Origin: Halichondria panicea
Taxonomy: Eukaryota > Porifera > Demospongiae > Suberitida > Halichondriidae
Assembly: GCF_963675165.1 (NCBI RefSeq)
Contig: NC_087389.1
Span: forward strand, 2,080,001-2,144,000
Direction of reading: 5' to 3'
DNA length: 64,000 nt
The notes beneath the pieces are model-generated. The model was not told the DNA's origin and did not search any database. It saw only the letters and a program-made list of their open reading frames with translations. The position numbers and the translations under genes were made by a program. Shown here in pieces: positions 46,301 through 57,095 of this stretch (positions are counted from its first letter, which is position 1; every line of letters starts with the position of its first letter).

Positions 46301-47945
46301 GCCTGGGGTCGAGGCTAGTGAAGTACCAGTGTTTGGGAGTTCATCCCAGTTTTAAATTTTGCGTCTTTTGTCTGCCCTTGAAAACACAAAATTTTGCACC
46401 TCACAAACATTTCCCGCTGTACGGTACCACTAAAACTCGTTCTCAAAAGTTTCAGCATGCCTCCACATGCCTCTAGCTCTGTTATTTGCTGCTTAGCCAG
46501 CATTTATTCTTTTAAAGGTTGTTATAGATCTTTATTATGTCAACAGCTGAGGGTTAGCACTGCAGTGCTCTAGACAGCTGACACTTAGGTAAGCCTCTCA
46601 CCTCCACACTCTGACCAGGTTGTCTCCGCCTCCAGTGACCAGCCTTTTCACGGCACTAGACCCTTTAGAACCACCCTGCAACATACAACGATGTCAACAT
46701 TCGGCACATGGAAAGAGGATAAACATTGTAACAAGCAAGCACGGCACACACTTCCCTGGTATGTGCAGTAACTGCATTAATTCTAACCACAGTACACTGA
46801 CCAACAAGGTAACTACACAAACGGACACACTTACAATGCAGAGTAACAAGTTCCTTGTGACTCTATACAATCATTGAGCTAGCTGCTTACAGGGAATGAA
46901 ATGTCTACACGCTAGAGAGAGTAACTGACCTCCACTAGAGAGCCAGGGTTGAGTGCAGGTGCCCAGCTGATGGCATTGCAACCAAGCTGTGAACAGACAG
47001 AGTAGTCAGACACTTTGCTAATGATAGGTGCACATTATACTCAACGTACCGTGTGAGCATTCTCATGCTGTTGATACTTCCAGTTACCGTCACCTGGGGA
47101 GCAAGCAATGTTAGAGTACAGCCACAACACAGTATTATACAAATAGATATGTGCAATACCGCATTTTGGTAAATACAGCATATAAACGTGACAATCCCAC
47201 TTGATCTGGGACTGCTCTCAAATAGGAAGGGCGGACTTCTTAAACTCAGTACCGTGGTGCTAGAAAGTTTTGATCGATTTTAAGGCCACAAAAACATTAT
47301 AATTTTATGCAATTAAACTTGCACGCTGTGACTTCAATGGGGACTAGAATGAATTGTGCGATACAAACGAAAGTGAGCAGTTCGCTTAAATAGCATTACC
47401 GTATATCTTCTAATTTATCGGACACTTCTAATTACCCGGACACTCTTTTGGGCAATTTTCGTTGTTCTAATACAACGGACACTCCAGTACTTTAATATTA
47501 CATTTGTTCTAAATATCCGGACAATACCTTGAAAAGTTGAGTTACCATTCATAGACGGCAAGTAAGACTTAGAGTGCTGCAGTTAGATAGCCTTTGAGTA
47601 GCTAGTTTTAGATAGCTAGTGCAACTATTCAGTCGTACCCTGTTCTATTAAACTTAGCTAACTCGCATGCAGCTGCTTGCTTGTTCTAATTATTCCGGAC
47701 ACTTCGCATGCTCTATAAAAGTCTGTTCCAATTATACCCGGACAATTTCCAAAATAATTATTTTTTGCTGTCCGATAAATTAGAAGATATACGATAGTTA
47801 GTATCGTACATTAATTTCTAGCACTACGGAATCACCATAATTATAGTAATTTCTCTGACCTGATGTTGATATAATAGAGAATGATTCGTCGGATGAGGCG
47901 CATGCCAGAACCAGGCCGTACTCGTGGGGACCCCATTGGATGCTA

Positions 47946-48012
<67 letters not shown>

Positions 48013-49119
48013 GGGGGGGGGGGGGTAAAGTACATGGGAATCCTCAATTAGAGTGTATAGGAGGATTCAGGGTGTTATAAGGGTGATATCCCTGGCTTAA
48101 TTCTTCCCTCTCTAAAATTTGCATTTAGGTACTAGAGAAATTACATATATGACTGAGAACTGAGATGCACGGAAAAATCTAAACTTTAATGCAAAGGCAA
48201 CCCCAAAACCCACCAGAATTCACTTACGACTACCTAAATATTTCGGGGGGAGCATGTCCCTGGACCAGTCAGCGACACACTCCACAAACCCTATTCTCCC
48301 CCTACTTCAAAATCCTGTATGACAGGGTCCCTATGTACATGTATATATAGTACCTGACGACTTGTGCTCACAGAACTCGTACAGTTTTCCCCAACTGCCA
48401 TTAGTCTCCTTCCAGATAATAACCTGGGAAACAGATGAGAGCTGTTTAATAACAGAGCTTGGTGGAGGGATTAACAGTAAAAGTACGATTCTTAAGCGTT
48501 AATACTTATATAGCAGTACCTTACCTTTCTATCATATGAGCAGGAGGCCACTATATTCCCAAACTTAGGATGTGCCCATGCCACTTGCCACACTGGACCT
48601 TCATGGCTGCACAAACATACAACATACAATCATAGTTGCCTTTAAATTCACTGCATATGGACATACGTTTATATGGACAGTTTCGAAAAACCTGTGTATA
48701 AAACTACCATGGACCACAGCTAGAACTGACTTTGATGTACCAATTCTCAACTTCATACATGTAGCACACAATAAACTTACCCCACTAGAGTGGCGACCAA
48801 GTTTTGGGTGTTATTAACTATCTCGAATATCCTAACAGTACGATCGGAGGAACAGGTGGCTAACTTCCTCCCATAGTAGTCCAACTGGGCATCATGCTGC
48901 ATGGGGTTGTATATAGTTGGGACACCAAGTGGATAGAAGACACAATATCAATAAATTTGAAATTTATAACGTTGTCAGTATGTCAAATGAGAACGTTTAC
49001 ACTCTGCACTAGTGGCAGCTACCGTATAAAATGAGGAAGCATTGAGTGTGTTGTGCTCTTACAATCATGTCATCATGCCCAGTATCCACTGTACTCTGTA
49101 ATGACACTGATCCTGACAT
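43370..49119 (-). CDS. SEC13: SEC13, COPII coat and nuclear-pore WD40 protein
   Basis: SEC13 is a six-bladed WD40 propeller that pairs with SEC31 in COPII coats and with NUP145/NUP96 in the nuclear pore Y-complex (family knowledge). Start ATG at 49119 ([19 protein letters not shown]). Following exons read [20 protein letters not shown] (about 48780-48900), [20 protein letters not shown] (about 48525-48600), [20 protein letters not shown] (about 48355-48423), [20 protein letters not shown] (about 47860-47945), [13 protein letters not shown] (about 47050-47095), [16 protein letters not shown] (46931-46988), [16 protein letters not shown] (about 46605-46675), [18 protein letters not shown] (about 44795-44915), [14 protein letters not shown] (about 44685-44745), [20 protein letters not shown] (43604-43690) and [20 protein letters not shown] (43370-43459, stop TGA). 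This covers human SEC13 from end to end. Introns are enlarged by inserted elements. A 3'-only duplicate lies at 39225-39905. Confidence 0.93.
43861..44066. repeat. MITE of the TACCGTATA family in a SEC13 intron
   Basis: Ends TATCGTATAGCGGGTACGTT and CTCGAAATATACCTGCTATACGATA form matching inverted termini; about 206 bp. Confidence 0.75.
45055..45440 (-). repeat. Dispersed repeat copy in a SEC13 intron
   Basis: This shares blocks in reverse orientation with 50815-51215. Examples are GATCCCGTACCAGGAACAAAGGAACAGGGTCACTAAAGTAGA (split by small gaps in the other copy) and the 'GGATGGATAGCCTCTACATAAGTTAGTTTTAAAAG...CAGATTTTGAT' block. Related pieces are at 54755-55005 and 58335-58470. No coding content. 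Confidence 0.65.
45530..46320. mobile_element. Inverted-repeat element carrying a helicase fragment
   Basis: The ends CTAGCCTCGGTCCCAGGCCGAT (45531 on) and ATCGGCCTGGGGTCGAGGCTAG (to 46318) are inverted. Internal blocks TACGGCCTGGTATTGATTGTATCTGGGCGTGG and CCACGCCCAGATCACGCCCA...ATACAATCAATACCAGGCC also pair, giving terminal repeats of about 80-90 bp. Inside is a RecQ-like helicase fragment. The element sits in a SEC13 intron and shares its end sequence with the small palindrome at 4447-4486. Confidence 0.7.
45750..46165 (+). pseudogene. RecQ-like DNA helicase fragment
   Basis: The frame from ATG 45750 reads [20 protein letters not shown] and then the Walker A string [11 protein letters not shown], the pattern of RecQ-family ATPases. 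Other frames continue [18 protein letters not shown], then SPL-SLM-DQV-like residues, and later [20 protein letters not shown], which matches the expected order of RecQ motifs I to II. At least two frame changes and a stop break it, and no helicase C-terminal or RQC domain follows. It is a decayed fragment rather than a gene. Confidence 0.75.
47251..47829. repeat. Outer inverted-repeat element split by a second MITE
   Basis: ACCGTGGTGCTAGAAAGTTT at 47251 and its inverted counterpart ATTTCTAGCACTACGG ending at 47829 bound the element. A different inverted-repeat element (47400-47793) lies inside, close to the right end, so this is a nested insertion within a SEC13 intron. Confidence 0.7.
47400..47793. 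repeat. Inner MITE with 25-bp perfect terminal inverted repeats
   Basis: CGTATATCTTCTAATTTATCGGACA at the left is matched exactly by its reverse complement at the right (47769-47793). The interior repeats short TTCTAAT-TACCCGGACA-like units several times in both orientations. Confidence 0.85.
47950..48026. repeat. (TG)n microsatellite followed by a G run
   Basis: About 30 TG units (47950-48010) run straight into about 15 Gs. Such tracts are Z-DNA and slippage prone. It lies in a SEC13 intron next to the exon at 47860-47945. Confidence 0.9.
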
Positions 49120-49414
49120 GGTGGTCTCTTATCAGAATAATAAAATCTAATTCACAAGCAGAAAACTCTATCGACTATTAACATGTAGAAGATGTAGAAG
49201 ACGCCTCACGCTATAAGGAGGGTATCTCTTGGCTGAATATAAAGTTGATTTGAAGAGGTCTTTGTCCACATAAACAATACTAGCTGCGTACGTAGATTTA
49301 CGTGACTATTACGTGGTCAATTTTGCGTCAGTGAAGTCCACGTGCATGATGTGGAAATGTGGATTTAACCAGTGTGATCTTTACCATAATACACACGTGG
49401 CTGCAAAGACAATC
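49120..49414. promoter_or_regulatory. Bidirectional promoter region, SEC13 / RRP9
   Basis: 295 bp separate the two divergent start codons. Repeats of ACGTG-type strings (TTACGTGACTATTACGTGG at about 49298-49316, CCACGTGCATG at 49338, ACACACGTGG at 49391) are E-box/bHLH or CRE-like; whether they act is not known. The distance leaves little room for separate promoters. Confidence 0.55.
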
Positions 49415-52400
49415 ATGTCCAGTTTCTTCTTACCTTCCAAGAGCAAGTCCAGAGACAAGAAAGCCAAAAAGCAACAGAAATTGAAGAAGGTAGATCTAAT
49501 GGTTGTCTAGTCCACCACTTGAGGCTGGCTTGCCTACAATGTATAATATTTAAATAGATATAAAATGAGACAAGTGTTTTATGACAGGCACAAGCGTAGG
49601 CGAGTTGCCATAAAACACATGAGAATCCTCAATGTATATTGTGTTTTATGTTTTATATCACGGCGACCATTACCAATCGTGCCTCGTGGCTACACGACGT
49701 GTAATCATCATAACACGGACTGTATGACTTTTATCAGGAGTACATTAAGATGTACTCTTGCTTTTATTATGTACTGATGGCTCTTTTTTAATAAATTATG
49801 TAGAAACAGGATGGCAAGACGTCTGCGACTGGTGCAAAACGGAAAAGAAGGCCAGAGACATTTAATGAAGAGATAGAAAGTGATTCAGAGGTCGAAGGGT
49901 GAGCTATAGTTCAATCTGTTGATAACTGTATTAAACCACTGTCGTGCATGCATGCTATAGTGATGATGTCAGGAAGGGTTTAACAGCTCTCAGCTCAGAG
50001 GACGAGTATGATGTGGAGACTGCTCCAGAGAAGAGGCTGCGGCTTGCCAAAGAGTACCTTTCCAATCTACAGGAAGAAGGTGAGGAGAGTGATAGAAAAA
50101 TTGGGGTTTCTGGTTTTGTATTGTGATCCTTGATCCGTAATCTAAATACACTATGCAATAGAGCTCCCCTATTTTACACTCAATGTGAGCAAGCAAAACA
50201 GAGTTCACAATTAAATTCTATAATTTATGACATTGCTGTGCTGGTGTATTTGGCCTACAGAAAGAGCCAAGACCGATGATGCTGACTTTGACCAAGATGC
50301 AATTGCACATCGCTTAAGAGATGACATGGTAAGTGTATTCAAAAATGTATAATGCAATTTCGTTATAATAATAATCACAGTTGGAGCAAGCTGGAAGGTT
50401 GCAAAGAAAAGTTGCTGATAAGGTATAAATGGTAATGAGTGTATCCAACACTTTGTTTGTACTCCATACATTAGTACGAATTTTGTTGGTTGTATTGATA
50501 ACGTCATATTATCATTATGCTCCACCCGGACAGTACATTGCCCCTGATCCTGGTGATATTCGTAAGCTGAGAGGCCATCGACTGCCGGTGACTTGTGTGG
50601 TCGCCACACCCGACGATAAGTATGTCTACTCTGGAGCAAAGGACTGTTGCATCATCAAGTGTAAGTTACACCATGTCCATACTTACAAGTGGGTATGTGA
50701 TATTTAAACATCGTTTACTTCAGGCTGCTCTGGTTATCAGTACTGTAGTGCTGCAAAGTTAATTCAAGTTTATCACACATCATAATTATATATACCGTGG
50801 TTCAAATCCGTTGCATTGAAGTGCTAACCCTCCGCTGTTGAGATGAATAAAGATCTATATACCAACCAAAAGAGTGTTATACAATAAATGCTGGCTAAGC
50901 AGCAAGTAACAGGATCTAGAGGCTGATCAGGATAAGCAAAGAAGCAACAACCACAATCATAATTAATTTTATTTCTACTTTAGTGACCCTGTTTCTAGTA
51001 CGGGATCACTTCAGCTGTAAATACGTACCTCGAATAAAGGCCATGTGTAGCTAGCCAACCGTGCAGCCAATGTGCAAGTTCAATCTTAGCTTTTACTTGA
51101 CAACAAAGCTTTAACATCGAAATCTGCTACTATTAAAACTAACAACTAGTTGTGTAGAGGCTATCCATGCTGTAAGTACAGTACTATGGCATCCAGGACG
51201 AGGTGAGTAGACTCAGATGTCACAAATAAACAAACAAACGAACTTCTACCGTATAGTGGGTAATTTTCTGGGGGCAAAACATTCGTGGTTGCTGCTTGCA
51301 CTGCAGGTAAGGTAAGCAAAGTCGCTTCGTTCGTGGGTAAAATATTTGTGGTCAGAGCTTCAACCACAAAAATTACTCGCTACATGGTATAACCCGTGGC
51401 TGCTAATGACAAAGTACAAGCCTTACTACCAGCCTTATTACGTTTCCAACTATTGCAGTTGCATGCGAAACTGTAATCGCAAGAGCTCACTCTTTGCGTG
51501 TATTTCCTTTGGAATCTATGCAAAAACTAAATTCGCAATCGAAAGAGCCCCGCATTTGAAACCCAGCATACGGTACTCATATTTCACTTTTCTTTCGTTC
51601 AAGTGAGCGTCATTTACCAATGCAACATGCACTCAATACCCCCCCTACCCCCACGCACATACAGGGCTGGTAGAAACAGGAGTGAAGGAGGTGATATTCT
51701 CTGGCCACAGAAAGGGTGTGGAGGGAGTAGTGGGACACACTGGTCACGTCCTCGCTCTGGCTGTCAGCTCGGATGGGAAATTCCTAGTAAGCGTCCTCAC
51801 ATGCAACCAGCATAATTTTTTCATTCAGAAACTGCCTGCTTGACTCCAGTGCTCGGTGTATGCACATATGTACATTGCATGTGCGAGCATTATTTTGGTT
51901 CTATTGTAGCGGCCACAGTTGTGCTTTAACGAGCCTTGATATGTCTTTTCACATTCAGGCAAGTGGTGGCCAGGACAGAGTTGTTCATGTTTGGGACGTC
52001 AAGACCAACTCTCATGTACACACATTCACAGGGCACAGGGACACTGTCTCTGTGAGTGCTTACATGTACCTTTGTTTACATTTTGTACGGAAGCATTGTC
52101 TAATGTCCCTTATTGAAGATGTTTTATTGGAGGTTCTATATACTCTACATTTTGACTGTTCGTTTTGTTTTGGAATATGGTATATATATAATTATTGCTT
52201 CTTCTATTTTCCAAGCTGGTTAATGCCTTTGAAAAAGTTGTCATTAGTTTAAATATGTAGAAGGACGGCTTATGTGTAATAAACTGAATATACATTGTAT
52301 ACTAATTGCAGGGGCTGTCCTTCCAAAGAGGCACTCATGAGTTATTCAGCTGCTCTTTTGACAGGACTTTGAAAGTATGGAACCTTGATGAAATGGCCTA

Positions 52401-53862
52401 CGTAGAAACGCTGTGAGTCAGTTACCCTATAAATATTGGCGTGGCACATTGTGATACCCTAAATGCACTGTACATGTTAGCAGTTTAGATACAGTCAAGA
52501 GTAGCTACTCTTGATACAGTGCATACGGAATGTCTCCTACAATAAGGTTCATACGAGATTAGTGAATTATTATACCACCACCCTCCCACATCAGGTTTGG
52601 ACATCAAGACAGTGTGTCGTCCATCGACTGTATGCTCAGAGAGCGACCAATCAGTGCAGGGATGAATGATCGGAGCGTGCGGATATGGAAGGTGGCAGAG
52701 GAGTCACAGCTTGTCTTTCATGGGCACAAGTAAGTACTTTTCTGCAGTTTTTCCAGAATAGAAAGCTATCTCTTTAATTTATTGCTGGAATTCTTTGTAC
52801 ATACCTATAGTATAATTATTATGATTCTATCAATCTTCGATTTTTGCAGGTCGTACATTGATGCAGTGCGATACGTAAACGATGAGTATTTTATCTCCGG
52901 ATCCCAGGATGGGTAAGTTTCTCCATTAGTGGCTGCCCGTAGCCTACACTGTACAAAGTACTGCATGAACTATGCCTATTTGTAACTGTTTTTGACACTG
53001 TTTTGTAGGTATAATATCTATGTGATGTAGAAGACTAAAGGGGCTGTACGTAATATTCTAAATCTTAGTCGCTATCAGGGAGCTGGATTCTATTAACTTT
53101 CTATTGAGAATAGCAACCCTCTCAGAGTAATCTTCTCTCTCCCCAGTAGTGTTGCTCTGTGGAATGTAATGAAAAAGAAGCCGATGGCCACTCGTCCCCA
53201 CACTGCTCACAAGGGTCACACTGAGCACTGGGTCACAGCTGTTGCTGCCTATACCAACACAGATTTGGTTGCATCAGGTAACTAGTGCAGTCAACCAACC
53301 TAAACATAATATAAATGTATAGTAACATGCATACAGACTATTGAGTTAGTTTATAATGTGTATACGTTTCCTCATAGGGTCCAACGATGGTCAGGTGTGT
53401 GTGTGGAAGTGTGGAGAAGGATTTCGTTCTCTGGAGCCATGTTTCTCCATACCTCTGGTGAGTGGTTCACTTCAAGTTGGTGTTACAAGCATTATAGATT
53501 GGGCTCTTGAACGCACTCATACGCATGTCCATGCACATAACTATTTACAATGTACAAATCGTCCACCAGTTATTACATACAATCCTCCCCTTTTCAGGGG
53601 CATATTTTTGGAGCTCTCTTGTAATGCACTCACACATATGCAAACGACACCAATTGTAACGATTCTGGTATTATGTGCATTATGTGTAACCCCCTCCCCC
53701 TCCCCCTCTTTGCAGAATGGCTTTGTAAATTCCCTGATGTTCTCTCACGGCGGTACGTTCCTGGTGGCAGCCATAGGGCAGGAACACAGACTGGGACGAT
53801 GGTGGACAGACAAGTCAGTCAAGAACACTATTGCTATCATACCACTAAAACACTCTGTCTAG
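49415..53862 (+). CDS. RRP9: RRP9 / U3-55K, U3 snoRNP WD40 protein
   Basis: RRP9 binds the box B/C motif of U3 snoRNA in the nucleolar small-subunit processome needed for 18S rRNA maturation (family knowledge). Start ATG at 49415 (MSSFFLPSKSKSRDKKAKKQ); an upstream in-frame ATG at 49313 is not favoured. N-terminal exons give a basic nucleolar-type region, an acidic stretch, and KRLRLAKEYLSNLQ, as in human EKKLRLAKLYLEQL. WD40 blades follow: IRKLRGHRLPVTCVVATPDD (about 50534-50660), GHTGHVLALAVSSDGKFL (about 51665-51786), VHVWDVKTNSHVHTFTGHRD (about 51960-52050), LSFQRGTHELFSCSFDRTLK (about 52312-52411), GHQDSVSSIDC (about 52595-52730), a short exon near 52850-52914, SVALWNV (about 53147-53278), VCVWKCGEGFRSLEPCFSIP (53379-53460) and a last exon with IGQEHRLGRWWTDKSVKNTI (53717-53862). 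The gene looks complete; its third intron holds two repeats. Confidence 0.93.
50815..51215 (+). repeat. Dispersed repeat copy in an RRP9 intron
   Basis: Shares blocks with 45055-45440 (opposite orientation), with 54755-55005 (GCTTTAACATC-AAATCTGC, GTTGTGT-G-GGCTATCCATG) and with 58335-58470. Non-coding, with no clear terminal repeats. Confidence 0.65.
51247..51389. repeat. Short MITE of the TACCGTATA family in an RRP9 intron
   Basis: TACCGTATAGTGGGTAATTT and AACCACAAAAATTACTCGCTACATGGTA are inverted ends; 143 bp, the shortest clear copy. Confidence 0.75.
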
Positions 53863-54754
53863 TGAGCTATGGTGCTAGCTTTTCACAGTAAATTTAATGT
53901 GCAATCAATATTATTTTCTGCATTAGCACGATTATCAGTGTTCAGTCCAATGGTGATTATTCATCAGCCTCTGAAGTCTCTATAGTCACTATTAGTTGTT
54001 CACTGCAATAATTCGAAGATGATTATATTTGAATGTAGGTACCCGTACCCCACTCACTTTTTTTCTGTTTTGCCTCCATTTTTGCCTGAGCTTTCTGATT
54101 TCTGTAGTCGCTACGATTGCTGATCCCTTGAACCAGGACCGTTGCCGCAATAGGCATATCACCACCCTCAACTAATGAATTGTAAAATAATTAAAGGCTC
54201 GATCACATGCTGCACTTGATGCATCACTCCCTAGATAGCCAATGTACGTGCACACGCGGTAACATGTAATATGGGTGTCACTATTCACTGGCTCATAGAA
54301 ATTCTTCCTTATGGTAATCAAGGTCAAAGGTCATTCAAGTCCAGTGAATAGAGACACCCCATGTAATACAGAGGTAGATTGCTAATACAGGCTCTTAATT
54401 CGACTTTTCAGCATACCTTTTTCACTCTTTCCATTGACTTCCTCCTGCTCTGGATTTGGCCTCACCTCACACTGTATCTTATTGTCGGCCATAGCTTTAG
54501 ATACTGCAAATTTAGCCAGCCAAACTTTTCACTACTAAAACAGATAATGACCAAAGTGTTTGCATGACCTCTGAACACATGAGTTTGTTTAATTAATAGA
54601 TGTGTGTGATGTACTACCTTTTGTCCCTAATTGCTTGATGAAAGGGAGCCAGTCATTGATCGATGTATGTAGCTACATGCATGTATTAGTGAAATATTTT
54701 AGTTCACCACGTCCACTTAAATTTTCACTGTCACATACTTCATTTGCAGAAGAT

Positions 54755-55005
54755 AACTAGAGCACTGAAGTGCAAACCCTCGGCGTCAAAGGTGTGTGTA
54801 CATCTAGGCTAACGTGCAGGTTCGAGCTTTTTAGCTTCTTAGCTTTTGCTCGCTTTTATTCGACGCTTTAACATCAAAATCTGCCAAATTTAAAACTACT
54901 ACCTTGTTGTGTTGGGGCTATCCATGGTACAAACAGTACTATCGCATCCATGTGAGTATACACACAGACAGATTGACCGACTACTATAACCCGTGGCGTG
55001 CTTCT
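54755..55005 (+). repeat. Dispersed repeat copy
   Basis: Shares GTGTTG-GGCTATCCATGGTACAAACA, GACAGATTGACC and CCGTGGCGTGC blocks with 58335-58470 and others with 50815-51215. Confidence 0.65.
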
Positions 55006-55056
55006 GGTTAATAACCTTATGTTGGTAGGCTTAGATAACAATACCATTGGGTCCTA

Positions 55057-55090
55057 CCAAGGGCGTATCAGGGTCGATACGCCCTTGGTC
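55057..55090. repeat. Short perfect inverted repeat
   Basis: ACCAAGGGCGTATC, six bases, then GATACGCCCTTGGT: 14-bp arms, with GGTCCTAC bases before and after that extend the symmetry in direct orientation. Confidence 0.7.
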
Positions 55091-55181
55091 CTACAGTGCA
55101 TATAATTATAGTCATAATCGCATGTTGTCCTATTGTTCACTGTGATTCGTACAGTGATTAATCGCGTATCAGTAATTGCAC

Positions 55182-55240
55182 GTCGTCAAGGCAGTAATTG
55201 CATGTCGTCATTAACGACATGCAATTACTGCCTTAACGAC
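55182..55240. repeat. Hairpin, 21-bp arms
   Basis: AAGGCAGTAATTGCATGTCGT (55188-55208) is followed after a few bases by its exact reverse complement ending at 55234; partly matching GTCGTC/AACGAC bases extend it. Confidence 0.8.
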
Positions 55241-55321
55241 TGCACGTTCGCGGCTAATTTTTTTACTGAAACTGCAGCTAAAAATGTCCTTAAAACTGCA
55301 TCACAAACGATTAACAATCAA

Positions 55322-55480
55322 TAGTACATGTATGGCTACTCGTGCAATAAGGGATTAATAGCACTCATAACAAGCACTGGCAATGTTAATAGCACTCGGC
55401 TACGCCTCGTGCATTAGTATCCTTGCCATTGCTGGTTACTCGTGCTATTAATCCCATATTGCACTCTTAGCCATACTATT
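55322..55480. repeat. Imperfect inverted repeat, about 155 bp
   Basis: TATGGCTACTCGTGCAATAAGGGATTAATAGCAC at the left pairs with GTGCTATTAATCCCATATTGCACTCTTAGCCATA at the right; internal ACTCGGCTACGCCTCGTGC is also partly symmetric. Confidence 0.75.
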
Positions 55481-55728
55481 AAATATTCATTACCCATGTA
55501 CCATAATTCATGATACAATAATATTCTCAGAATTCTGGGTACATGTGACTCACTAGATTTCCATACAAAACCATGTTCAAGGAAACAATAACAACAATTC
55601 CTCTTAATCTGGGCACACTGGGACTGGCTAGATCTAGGTATTATATGTAAAAACAAAGTTGTAATTGAGTCATGTGTACCATAATTATAACTATAGTTTG
55701 TAGTCATTAAAGCTCTGAGTTGCAAGCA

Positions 55729-57095
55729 ATGGCAGATGGTCCAACCCCACCAAGGTCCAAGGTATCTTCATGTAATTAATATCAATGAGAGACTGCATTA
55801 CTGAAATAGCACTGAGCTTGGGAGTGAGTAGTGACAGTGGCTTAGAAAAGTACCTTATATACCACATGCATGCATCAAAGGCTCTTGACATGTGTGGTAC
55901 AAGACTGCATGTACATATATACATACTTCAATACATGCATGTGTACATCAATTATATTCTATAATTATTATGATGTCTCACTCTGATATGTGGCAGAAGT
56001 AAAGTGTATGAATGAATACAGAGGAAGGATTGCATGGAATTTTTTATACTGTTATTACCATACTGCTACCTATATACATGTATCCTATTTCTAGTACATG
56101 ACGGCTGAATTCAAGTGTCCTAAATGTCATAATGGGTGGATCAGTATAAGGTCTCTCAATCTCCCTGAGAAATGTGACACACCAGGCTGTAAGCATGATT
56201 GCAGGCCCATCAGGTATCGACTGGCTACTCATCAAGAGCAGCTACAAGGAGAAAGGGTATTATTAAACAATAATTAGGTACACGTAATAGTTTATAATGA
56301 TAAAGCGCGTCCCTATAATACACAGTGACTTCACTTCTAGTATAACTGTTGCTTGCAGATGAAGATGGTGGCCAAGTACAAGTGCAATAAGTGCAACACG
56401 AGATGGAGGAGCTCCAATTCATCTGGAAGCTGTAAAGCTTGTCCACACTGCGAAGCACAAGGAATAACGAACATGGTCAAACCATACAGATACCAGTCTA
56501 CGACAAAGATCAAGCCTAGTGTAAAGCACACATAAAATACGTGCATGAATATATGGACTCTAAATATTAAATATGTGCTAAAGTATAAATTTTACGCTAG
56601 CTGTATACATGTTACACCACATAGAACAAAAAGAAGATTGGCAGAAGAGGATATCGTAGATGGTTCGGTTCTTTTGAGTGTGATTGTGGAAATGAATGGA
56701 AAAGTGCTTATGCTTGGGAGGGCATGCATCAAGAGTGCCGAAATTGTAAGACGGCAGTACTCCCAAACACTTTGGACCCCTTAAAGTACACTGGTGGCGT
56801 CGGTAAACAGCCGCATCAGGAGGACCTTTGCGAAATGTGCCAGAAGCTAGGGCACAGCTGCAAAAATTTTACTCCAGTTACCACAGAAGAATTAACCGTA
56901 ATTGAAGATGAGGACATAGAAGACAAAGATAACCATGCTGATGATGAGAGTGTCGTATCCCTCCTAAGCAGCACCAGCACCGACTCAGGAGTTGACCAAG
57001 AAGATAACGAGAACACACCAGTAGCCACTGATGATGAACAGGTCGATACACTTTTGGCGGATAACGTGGCGAACCTTGCCATTAACGATTACTAG
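55729..57095 (+). CDS. Three-module zinc-binding protein, C-terminal module 3CxxC/ZAR1-like
   Basis: Start ATG at 55729 (MADGPTPPRSK). Exons: 55729-55761; 56098-56258 (FKCPKCHNGWISIRSL, then CDTPGCKHDC); 56359-56520 (YKCNKCNTRWRSSNSSGSCK, CPHC), using donor GTAAAG at 56521 which keeps phase; and 56625-57095. The last exon reads KIGRRGYRRWFGSFECDCGN, WKSAYAW, QECRNCK and LCEMCQKLGHSC, the spacing seen in 3CxxC zinc fingers such as vertebrate ZAR1 (ESAYVW ... FCRTCQ). Three similar CxxC-x-W modules in a row suggest internal duplication. The C-terminal 75 residues are acidic (IEDEDIEDKDN). ZAR1 proteins bind mRNA in oocytes (family knowledge); an RNA-binding role here is inference only. The frame reading MLGRAC in the last exon is a shadow. 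Confidence 0.75.

Larger units (their letters stand above)
53863..55728. other. Intergenic region with repeat copy and hairpins
   Basis: No conserved coding frame was found. It contains a dispersed-repeat copy at 54755-55005 and three inverted repeats between 55057 and 55480 that are listed separately. Confidence 0.55.
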
